Shown here: in pieces, positions 6,383-12,464 of the stretch
How the letters are laid out: every line of letters starts with the position of its first letter
How positions within the stretch are numbered: the stretch's first letter is position 1
From: Bacillota bacterium
Lineage (GTDB): Bacteria; Bacillota_I; Bacilli_A; RFN20; CAG-826
DNA length: 13,810 bases
Direction: 5' to 3'
NCBI GenBank assembly: GCA_026387995.1
Contig: JAPLKQ010000165.1
Span: 1-13,810, forward strand
Translations under genes and position numbers: made by a program
The notes under the pieces: model-generated
Seen by the model: only the letters and a program-made list of their open reading frames with translations
Told to the model about the DNA's origin: nothing
The model's database searches: none

Positions 6383-7341
6383 AAAACCGCTTCCTTCGAT
6401 GGATAGCAAAAAGCGCTTAAATAAGACTTTTTGACTAACCTAATGCCTAGGCTCGTTATTATTATAACGATTAATGTGATTAACTCAGCGATTTTTTCGA
6501 TATCAAGGCGATATTTATCGGTCGGACTCGAATTGAAAGGCGATTGTAACGGAATGACCATCAGCGAATCATTATAGGAAAGGGCAATATATGTTTTGCC
6601 GGATTTGATACTGATCGTCACATCAGTCAAGGTTTCGTTGACGTTTATCGAGTCAATGACATCCAGAACGCGTTTCGTGATAACATTCGAATAATCGCTG
6701 GTTGAAGCATAGATAACGCGCGTTTCTGTCGCAAGAACTTCCTTAACATCACTTAAGTCATTGGGCCCTTTACCGGCAATTTTAGGCTTGATATAAATAA
6801 GAATACGGCCATCTAAGGACAAATGATTATCGCATGTCAGATATTTGCCAAGAAAGACCGGGCCTTTTTTCCGATCAACCGTATCGTACGCCGCGAGATC
6901 GGCCAGAGATATTTTCGCATCTCCATAGGAAGTGGTAATTAAACCCCGGCTGCTTGTCTTGATAATTTCTTTAATGATTCCGGCGTCGGTGAATTCTTTT
7001 TCCTCAAGACGGGCTGTCATCTCAATTTTGGCATTGGCGAATTTGTCGCTCGGGAAAACCAAACTGGTCTGCAAGTCATAATATTCATTAATATATGTTT
7101 TAGTCGCTTTATCAACGCGCTTTCTCATGATTCGAGAGTAAACGAGGAGTATGACAAGCGTGGCGGCGACAATGCCCAAAGTCAAATACTGCAGGTTGAG
7201 CATACCCTGAACAAACACATAGGCAGAAATAACGACTGCCACCACCGCAATCATCGCAATATTGTTATATAACTTTTGTTTTTTATAGTAGGCCATGAAG
7301 GCCGCGCGTTTTTCTTCAATCTTCTGATAAATTTCTTCCAT
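6373..7341 (-). CDS. DUF3137-like membrane protein, unknown function
   Basis: This 322-residue protein has a charged, probably helical N-terminus (1-24), two membrane segments at about 27-46 and 51-69, a basic stop (RIMRKRVDK, 70-78), and then a long soluble domain facing the cytoplasm. The domain contains a Gly-rich strand pair (YGDAKISLADLAAYD, 139-153), FLGKYL (163-168) and KTYIALSYNDSLMVIPLQSP (249-268). This order resembles DUF3137 proteins, where a similar 'yiAi...lFep' strand pair occurs. The match is from memory and motif-level only. A hydrophobic helix at about 284-300 (IAELITLIVIIITSLGI) is followed by about 22 extra residues that overlap the start of the downstream phosphatase gene. 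The start has GAGG about nine bases upstream. No function is known to me. Confidence 0.8.
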   Translation of the reverse strand: MEEIYQKIEEKRAAFMAYYKKQKLYNNIAMIAVVAVVISAYVFVQGMLNLQYLTLGIVAATLVILLVYSRIMRKRVDKATKTYINEYYDLQTSLVFPSDKFANAKIEMTARLEEKEFTDAGIIKEIIKTSSRGLITTSYGDAKISLADLAAYDTVDRKKGPVFLGKYLTCDNHLSLDGRILIYIKPKIAGKGPNDLSDVKEVLATETRVIYASTSDYSNVITKRVLDVIDSINVNETLTDVTISIKSGKTYIALSYNDSLMVIPLQSPFNSSPTDKYRLDIEKIAELITLIVIIITSLGIRLVKKSYLSAFCYPSKEAVLWI

Positions 7342-7407
7342 ATTTTTTCCTCTATTGCGTCAATAATATATCATAAAATCAAGAACTAATGGAAGGAAAG
7401 TCGCCTT

Positions 7408-7998
7408 CTATTTAAGCGCATCCACTGGATAAATACGATTGATAAGGACTAATGGACGATAGAGAAGAATCAATGCAATTAAACAAACAAGGAAAGCCGG
7501 CACCATATAGGATGCATTGTAGACAACAGAAGCCCAAAATGATGTTGAGAAAACCACCATACCGCTGATAACATGAAAGACAAAGCGAGTAAAACAAGCG
7601 ACGAAAATGCTTAGTACAAAGAAAAGTTTGTTTTTGGTTAAAAAGAACCGATCTAGCCAAACATTTTTGACTTTGATATTTTCTGGAAAGGCCAATTTTG
7701 CAAATAGGCCCGCCAAAGAAATTGAACCGAATGCCATAAGATAATCAAGAGGGTAAGTGATAATGCCGTATCGATCGTAAATACAAGCGATGATTCCGAA
7801 GATAATCCCACAACCGAAGAATCCTTTTATGACTCCATGTCGATAACTTAGAACAAAAAGAGGGACCATCGCGAAATCGATTGAGCCACCAAGCGCTTGA
7901 ACTTGGATTCTTAAAAATTCCATATTTAGGATGACGGCTAATGCAACAAGCATGCCTATTTCCGCCATTTCGCGTATCGTAATAAACGGTTTCTTCAT
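7408..7998 (-). CDS. thiT: Thiamine ECF transporter S-component ThiT (YuaJ family)
   Basis: ThiT is the substrate-binding membrane subunit that captures thiamine and works with the shared EcfA/A'/T module, which is not encoded here. The protein has about six membrane helices in 196 residues. Family signatures are GGSIDFAMVPLFVLSYRHGV (37-56), the YPLDYLMAFGSISLAGLF stretch (82-99), RFVFHVISG (138-146, with the His of the thiamine site) and VVYNASYM (158-165, with its conserved Asn). I chose the ATG at 7998, which has GGAGGAG at ideal spacing, over the TTG at 8010 inside that ribosome binding site. The TPP riboswitch directly upstream independently supports a thiamine role. A following frame is 66 bases away, with no obvious terminator between. 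Confidence 0.94.
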   Translation of the reverse strand: MKKPFITIREMAEIGMLVALAVILNMEFLRIQVQALGGSIDFAMVPLFVLSYRHGVIKGFFGCGIIFGIIACIYDRYGIITYPLDYLMAFGSISLAGLFAKLAFPENIKVKNVWLDRFFLTKNKLFFVLSIFVACFTRFVFHVISGMVVFSTSFWASVVYNASYMVPAFLVCLIALILLYRPLVLINRIYPVDALK

Positions 7999-8010
7999 AC
8001 TCTCCTCCAA

Positions 8011-8039
8011 AAAATAAAAAATCCTCGCGCCAACGAGGA
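8011..8039 (-). terminator. Riboswitch-controlled intrinsic terminator before thiT
   Basis: The minus strand has TCCTCG (8039-8034), a six-base loop, CGAGGA (8027-8022) and then TTTTTTATTTTTT up to the ribosome binding site. The perfect six-pair stem and U tract form the off state of the TPP riboswitch. Its first arm shares three bases (8037-8039) with an alternative hairpin, GGAAAT (8053-8048) with ATTTCC (8042-8037), the likely antiterminator. Confidence 0.85.
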
Positions 8040-8048
8040 AATAAAAAA

Positions 8049-8141
8049 TTTCCTACGCTAGCATTACCTAGATCAGGTCGACGGTCGATTGCGGTATCAG
8101 CAATCCTCTCAGCCCGGTTCTCCAAGCTCCCGTTAAAATAT
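8049..8141 (-). promoter_or_regulatory. TPP riboswitch (THI element) controlling thiT
   Basis: The minus strand carries the conserved THI-box parts in order: CGGGAGCUU, GGGCUGAGAGG, a variable P3 hairpin (GAUUGCUGAUACCGCAAUC, with a GAUUGC/GCAAUC stem), GACCUGAUCUAGGUAAUGC and UAGCGUAGG. The CUGAGA and ACCUGAUCU...GCGUAGG blocks are the pyrimidine and pyrophosphate sensors, and the P4/P5 stem CUAG...CUAG is intact. The closing P1 stem looks short and AU-rich (AUUU with AAAU). The element lies 25 bases after the ung stop. A possible extended -10 (TGTGATAAT, 8148-8140) would start transcription only at about 8133, inside P1, so read-through from ung or an unseen upstream promoter is also possible. 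TPP binding should favour the terminator and switch thiT off. Confidence 0.96.
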
Positions 8142-8165
8142 TATCACAAAACGAAGAAAAAATAT

Positions 8166-8819
8166 TTAATTTTGCCAGTTAATTGGTGATTGGCCATTTT
8201 GCGCCAAGAATTGATTGCATCTCGAAAATTGGTGTAAACCGAAAAAACCGCCGCGATTAGCACTGAGCGGAGAGGGGTGCACGCTCTCAATAATGAGGCG
8301 ATGGTGGTTCGTAATATAGGGCTTTAATTGCCTAGCGAAATTTCCCCAAAGGAAAAACACAATTGGTTGATCGCATTTGTCGATTGTTAAAAGCGTGTTT
8401 TTCAAGAACTCCTCATAACCATGTCCCTGATGCGAAGATGCTTGGCCTTGGCGGACACTCAAGATAGCGTTTAGCAATAGCACACCCTGACTAGATAGGT
8501 ATGACAAATCGCCGTTATTTTTCATTTTTAAACCCAAATCTTGATTGAGTTCCTTATAGATATTTTGAAGACTAGGCGGGAGGGGACAACCACTAGGGAC
8601 TGAAAACGAAAGCCCCATCGCTTGGCCGGGTTCGTGATAAGGATCCTGGCCAATGATAACGACCCTGACTTTATCTAAAGGGGTTAAGTCAAAAGCATGA
8701 AATATATTTTTACGTGGCGGGTATATCACAAAATTTTTGTATTCCTCATCAAGAAACGTATGCAATTGATGAGCATATTCCTTTTGTGACTCTTCTTTAA
8801 AAAATTGTTCCCAGGTCAT
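8166..8819 (-). CDS. ung: Uracil-DNA glycosylase (family 1)
   Basis: Ung removes uracil from DNA by cleaving the N-glycosidic bond, starting base excision repair. The 217-residue protein is of normal length. The catalytic water-activating motif GQDPYH is at 57-62. LLLNAILSVRQGQASSHQGHGYEEF spans 114-138, with LLLN facing the uracil. The minor-groove loop HPSPLSA is at 181-187, followed by GFFGLHQF. The open frame continues upstream to 8942 with a hydrophobic stretch. I start at the ATG at 8819 because a promoter lies within the extension (8848-8876), GGGGAC precedes this ATG, and family proteins begin with a Trp-x-x-Phe-like stretch as here (MTWEQFF). It is followed at short distance by the thiT riboswitch on the same strand. 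Confidence 0.96.
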   Translation of the reverse strand: MTWEQFFKEESQKEYAHQLHTFLDEEYKNFVIYPPRKNIFHAFDLTPLDKVRVVIIGQDPYHEPGQAMGLSFSVPSGCPLPPSLQNIYKELNQDLGLKMKNNGDLSYLSSQGVLLLNAILSVRQGQASSHQGHGYEEFLKNTLLTIDKCDQPIVFFLWGNFARQLKPYITNHHRLIIESVHPSPLSANRGGFFGLHQFSRCNQFLAQNGQSPINWQN

Positions 8820-8847
8820 TATAGTTACGTCCCCAATCATGGACAAA

Positions 8848-8876
8848 ATTATATCATTCTCAATTGTGTTTTTCCA
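8848..8876 (-). promoter_or_regulatory. Sigma-A-type promoter of ung
   Basis: On the minus strand TGGAAA (8876-8871, four of six to consensus) is followed by 17 bases and a perfect TATAAT (8853-8848). The start near 8841 gives a leader of about 22 bases before the ATG at 8819, and rules out the longer reading frame as the main product. Confidence 0.65.
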
Positions 8877-8900
8877 CTCACGGAGCAAATAGAAAATGTG

Positions 8901-8906
8901 TATAAT
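8901..8906 (+). promoter_or_regulatory. -10 box before the glycosyltransferase operon
   Basis: A perfect TATAAT lies 22 bases before the ATG at 8929, inside TGTGTATAATA, an 11-mer also present before the reductase gene (4912-4922). I see no good -35 at normal spacing. It is divergent from the ung promoter. Confidence 0.5.
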
Positions 8907-8928
8907 ATTCTTTAGAAAGAGTAGAAAA

Positions 8929-10020
8929 ATGAAAGTTCTCATCGTCTTTAACCACCCAGCTCCTTACAAAATCCGTCTCTTCAACGAACTCGCAAAAAGT
9001 GTCGATTTGACTGTTATTTTTGAGCGTGGAGCATCAAAGAACCGGAATCCTCTCTTCTATCAGCAAAATGAAATCCAGTTTAAATGCATCTTTTTAAAAG
9101 GCATTAATATCAGCGACGAAAATCATTTTTCGTTCGGAGTCGTGCGGCATCTTAAGAAAAACAAATATGACTTAATTATTATCAACGGGTATTCAACTTT
9201 TTCAGAAATGCTTGCGCTTCGTTACCTTCATCGGAATAAAATCCCTTACGCCATGTATGTGAATGGCGGCGTCATTCGTAACGATTCAAAATTCAAATTC
9301 AAAGTAAAGAAATCCTTAGTCTCTGGTGCAAAACTTTATTTATCTCCTTCGCCCGAAGTAAATAGCTATCTTGTTCACTATGGCGCTCAAGCTGAACGAA
9401 TCGTGAATTATCCTTATTCGACTATTTTTGAAAAAGAAATTGCCCCCGCCGTGCTTAGTCAAATAGAAAAGGCTGAGATTCGGAAAGATCACAATTTCCC
9501 CGGCAAAACCATTTTTGTTTCAGCTGGCCAATTTATCGAACGCAAGAACTTTATGGAGCTTCTTGAAATTTGGAAAACTCAACCTAACGATCGTACTTTG
9601 ATACTCATCGGCGATGGCGAGGAACTCGCAAATTATACGAGTTATTTAAAAGAGAACAAACTATCAAATGTCATCATTCTTCCATTTATGGTTACGGATG
9701 ATTTGTTTGAAATATTCCGGGCATCGGATGCCTTTATTCTATTGAGTAAAGAAGATATCTATGGCCACGTCATTAATGAAGCCATGTCTCAAGGTTTGCC
9801 TGTTATTTCGAGCGATCGAGTTGTCGCAGCACAGCATTTAATTACCAATGATATCAATGGGTTCCTCGTTGATTATAAGAATCCTGAAGACGTTAAAAAA
9901 CGGATTGAAGATGTTATCGGTAAAAATTTCGGCGACGCACCCCTAAAAACGGCGAGAGAAAACACCATTGAAAAAATGGCGGAAGTTCACGTTCGCATTT
10001 TTGAGGAGGCCATAAAATGA
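8929..10020 (+). CDS. GT4-family glycosyltransferase (GT-B fold)
   Basis: This 363-residue enzyme is predicted to add a sugar from a nucleotide donor to a growing glycan or lipid-linked oligosaccharide. The N-terminal acceptor domain (about 1-165) begins with MKVLIVFNHPAPYKIRL, typical of GT4 enzymes. The C-terminal donor domain begins near FVSAGQFIERKN (196-207) and contains LILIGDGEEL (224-233). The nucleotide-sugar motif is EDIYGHVINEAMSQGLPVI (275-293). It has Asp276 where the classic E-x7-E has its first Glu, and Glu284 as the second. An Asp here is common in the REDWGxxxNEAM subgroup. I chose the ATG at 8929 over 8896 because the latter lies upstream of the -10 box. AAAGAG precedes the ATG. 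Donor and linkage cannot be inferred. The next gene overlaps by four bases. Confidence 0.9.
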   Translation: MKVLIVFNHPAPYKIRLFNELAKSVDLTVIFERGASKNRNPLFYQQNEIQFKCIFLKGINISDENHFSFGVVRHLKKNKYDLIIINGYSTFSEMLALRYLHRNKIPYAMYVNGGVIRNDSKFKFKVKKSLVSGAKLYLSPSPEVNSYLVHYGAQAERIVNYPYSTIFEKEIAPAVLSQIEKAEIRKDHNFPGKTIFVSAGQFIERKNFMELLEIWKTQPNDRTLILIGDGEELANYTSYLKENKLSNVIILPFMVTDDLFEIFRASDAFILLSKEDIYGHVINEAMSQGLPVISSDRVVAAQHLITNDINGFLVDYKNPEDVKKRIEDVIGKNFGDAPLKTARENTIEKMAEVHVRIFEEAIK

Positions 10021-11168
10021 AAATACTTTATTTTGCCACCACCATGGTGCAAGAAGATTTCGATCGTTTAGCGGCAAAAAGTAAATCGGCCCCCAATCCC
10101 AGTAATCAGAATTTCCACCACAAATTAATCAAGGCATTAGCCCTTTACAATGACGTTGAAGTTATCGTGAATCGCCCGATTAATTATCATTTTGAACAAA
10201 TGAGACGTTTTTCATACGAAACGAAAAAAGAAGGCAATATTCGTTATCATTATGTCAGTTTTATTAATGAACGCTTTTTAAAGCCTTTTACCTTTAATTT
10301 AAATGCTAGAAAAATCGCTCGGAAAATCTTCAGAAAAAAGGACGATGTTATTTTGGTTGTCGACTCTCTTAACTATTCTTCAGTGAGAGTTGCTCAAAGT
10401 CTTGGCATTTTTCATAAAGTTCCCATCATCGGCATCATCACGGATGATCCAAGCAATCTTTCTTCCGTGAATAAAAAATTCGTCGCTCGAATTAATCGGA
10501 CGCTACCCTATTACGATATGTATTTAACCTTGACTGAAGAACTCAATAAAATGGCAAATCCTTTTGGCAATCCACATTACACGTTTTCGGGTTTAGTCGA
10601 AGACAGCAAGATGATATCTTATGAAAACAATGGCAAATCCCTTTTCTTTGGCGGCTCTATCTACGAACGTTATGGCATTTCAAACCTGCTTTCCGCGTTT
10701 CGGAATCTTCCGGGCGATTACAATCTTCTGATTGCAGGACAAGGGCCTGACGTCCCGCTCGTCACGAAGGCGGCAAAGTCTGATCCCCGAGTGGTCTATT
10801 TGGGTTTGTTAACTCCGCGCGAATTAATCAAATACGAACATACTTCAATTCTCAACATCAACCCACGGCCCTTTGATGCTGATATCGATTTATTGTCAAT
10901 TCCGAGCAAGGTCCTTGAGTATGCTGAAAGCGGGACCCCCACACTCTCAACGATAAGCACGCCTCTAATGACTGATTTTGCTAATGAAATCATGTGGGCG
11001 GGAAATGGAAAAGCAGAAGAACTTTTTGCTTCTATTTCTAAATTCTTGGAAATGTCTCCAAGCCAAAGAAAAGCATTGGGCGATGCCGCCAGAGAAAAGG
11101 CCTTGGAACTTTTCTCAATTGAAAATCAAGGCGCTAAAATTAATCACTTTATCAAATCTAATAAATGA
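10017..11168 (+). CDS. Glycosyltransferase, GT4-like (GT-B fold)
   Basis: This 383-residue protein begins with the GT-B strand MKILYFATTMV. Its C-terminal half has the donor-domain elements SLFFGGSIYERYGISNLLSA (208-227), YNLLIAGQGP (235-244) and IPSKVLEYAESGTPTL (295-310). The SK.LEY.ESG.P form is usual in the branch of GT4-type enzymes where the first Glu of E-x7-E is lost and the second (Glu301) stays. It overlaps the upstream glycosyltransferase by four bases (ATGA), so the two are translationally coupled and probably act in one pathway. GAGG precedes the ATG. The 3' end overlaps the convergent glycosyltransferase gene by 25 bases, without a clear terminator. The sugar donor and acceptor are unknown. 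Confidence 0.88.
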   Translation: MKILYFATTMVQEDFDRLAAKSKSAPNPSNQNFHHKLIKALALYNDVEVIVNRPINYHFEQMRRFSYETKKEGNIRYHYVSFINERFLKPFTFNLNARKIARKIFRKKDDVILVVDSLNYSSVRVAQSLGIFHKVPIIGIITDDPSNLSSVNKKFVARINRTLPYYDMYLTLTEELNKMANPFGNPHYTFSGLVEDSKMISYENNGKSLFFGGSIYERYGISNLLSAFRNLPGDYNLLIAGQGPDVPLVTKAAKSDPRVVYLGLLTPRELIKYEHTSILNINPRPFDADIDLLSIPSKVLEYAESGTPTLSTISTPLMTDFANEIMWAGNGKAEELFASISKFLEMSPSQRKALGDAAREKALELFSIENQGAKINHFIKSNK

Positions 11169-12334
11169 GACTCGATTTTACGAGTTAGTGTCTCTAGCGA
11201 GAAGTGAGAATTAAAGTAAGTTTGGTTCAGTAGGCCAAGCTTATTTTTTTCTTCAGTAGTTTTTTGCAAAAGCGTCGTGATGGCCTTGGCAATATCGAGG
11301 CTGTTTTCTTCCGCAAAGATTGCACCGCCCGATTGTTCTAAAAGAGCTCTGGCATCGCCCCCGACAACACCGATAATCGGTTTGCCAAAAGCCATATACA
11401 TAATAAGCTTATTGGGAATGGTTTTCCCGACAAAACCCTCGTTTTTTAACGAAACATAGAGAGCGTCGGCATTAACAAAATAGGCAGACGCCTTGCTCGA
11501 GGGTAAGGGCCCATGATAGATGATTCTATTTTCGAGTTTTTGTTCCTTTACCAAGTTGAAGAATAGTTGCTTTTCGCTGCCCATTCCAATGACATGGAAT
11601 TTGACTTCAGGATGGTCTATTAAAACAGCAGAAGAGCCAACTATAAGATTGAGCATTTGTAGCGTGCCAATGTTTCCGCAATAAACGATGTTGAATCCGG
11701 AGTCGTAAACGATGGGTTCAACTTCGCACTTTGTCACGATCGCCGGTTGAATAATAACGTCCGTAACACGGTCCTTAATCTTGAGGGTTTCTTCAAAGTA
11801 GTTTTTAAATGAAGGGGAACCTATGATAATTTTCGTGGCGTCTTGATAAATCTTGTGACTCCATTTTAATAAAATAGCATAAATTAGGCCTCTTTTATCA
11901 ACGTTTTTCGTGATAATCGTGGACTCAGGCCACAGGTCGACGCAATGAAGTAAATGCGGTACTTTGTGCTTTTTTGCATAGACATTAGCGGCACTGACGG
12001 AGATCACTGGCGATAAACTCATCGAGTAGACGACGTCATATTTTTCTTTGGTGTGGCGCGCCCATCTTTTCGAATTCGCCCAAAAAGAGAGATAGTTTTC
12101 AATAATTGAAATCCGCGAGTTTTTCCGTGGCAAAAGTTTTACCCGATGGACTTTGACGCCATCGATGACTTCTTCACGGACATGTTTGTATCCAGGAAGT
12201 ATTTTTCCATAACCATAGTTTGGCAACCCCGTCAAAACGGAAACTTCGTGGCCAAATTCAACCAAAGTCTTGGCAATGGCGGTAATGGCGAAATTTTCGG
12301 GGTAATAATATTGACAGACAATCAGTATTTTCAT
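11144..12334 (-). CDS. GT4-family glycosyltransferase, WbuB/WcaI-like
   Basis: This 396-residue enzyme resembles the WbuB/WcaI group of capsule and O-antigen glycosyltransferases. Signatures are MKILIVCQYYYPENFAI (1-17), VLTGLPNYGYGKILPGY (33-49), the DLWPEST motif (133-139), VYCGNIGTLQ (217-226), FHVIGMGSE (246-254) and GKTIPNKLIMYMAFGKPI (303-320). In relatives the last motif normally reads (S/N)KxxEYMAxGKPI. Here Met312 stands where the conserved Glu, which contacts the ribose of the nucleotide sugar, is expected. The rest of the domain looks intact, so the loss may be real, compensated, or inactivating. I chose the ATG at 12334 (GAAAGAG upstream) over a TTG at 12361. It is oriented against the two other glycosyltransferases and away from the flippase. 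Confidence 0.88.
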   Translation of the reverse strand: MKILIVCQYYYPENFAITAIAKTLVEFGHEVSVLTGLPNYGYGKILPGYKHVREEVIDGVKVHRVKLLPRKNSRISIIENYLSFWANSKRWARHTKEKYDVVYSMSLSPVISVSAANVYAKKHKVPHLLHCVDLWPESTIITKNVDKRGLIYAILLKWSHKIYQDATKIIIGSPSFKNYFEETLKIKDRVTDVIIQPAIVTKCEVEPIVYDSGFNIVYCGNIGTLQMLNLIVGSSAVLIDHPEVKFHVIGMGSEKQLFFNLVKEQKLENRIIYHGPLPSSKASAYFVNADALYVSLKNEGFVGKTIPNKLIMYMAFGKPIIGVVGGDARALLEQSGGAIFAEENSLDIAKAITTLLQKTTEEKNKLGLLNQTYFNSHFSLETLTRKIESHLLDLIK

Positions 12335-12360
12335 GCGTGCTCTTTCTATAAAACAATACA

Positions 12361-12366
12361 ATTATA
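12361..12366 (-). promoter_or_regulatory. -10 box of the WbuB-like gene
   Basis: A perfect TATAAT on the minus strand (12366-12361) lies 26 bases before the ATG at 12334 in a very A/T-rich gap. The -35 candidate AGTACA (12389-12384) at 17 bases matches only half the consensus. Confidence 0.5.
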
Positions 12367-12431
12367 TATTGTTATTACAATTATGTACTATCGCATCGAA
12401 AAACGAAAATGATTTTTTGTCAGTAATAGAT

Positions 12432-12437
12432 TATAAT
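12432..12437 (+). promoter_or_regulatory. Possible -10 box of the flippase gene
   Basis: TATAAT lies 27 bases before the flippase ATG. No acceptable -35 or extended -10 accompanies it, so this is a candidate only. The divergent box for the minus-strand glycosyltransferase is about 65 bases away. Confidence 0.4.
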
Positions 12438-12464
12438 AAATGGAAACCTGTTTGAGGCCCAATT

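Noticed and set aside
7745..8125. A 126-codon minus-strand frame starting inside the riboswitch and running through thiT
   Set aside because: Its start is within the TPP aptamer core and it crosses the terminator, the ribosome binding site and thiT in another frame. There is no ribosome binding site and no recognisable protein.
8820..8942. N-terminal extension of Ung with a hydrophobic segment that could mimic a signal peptide
   Set aside because: A good promoter (8848-8876) lies inside it, so normal transcripts do not contain it, and Ung is a cytoplasmic enzyme that begins at the ATG at 8819.
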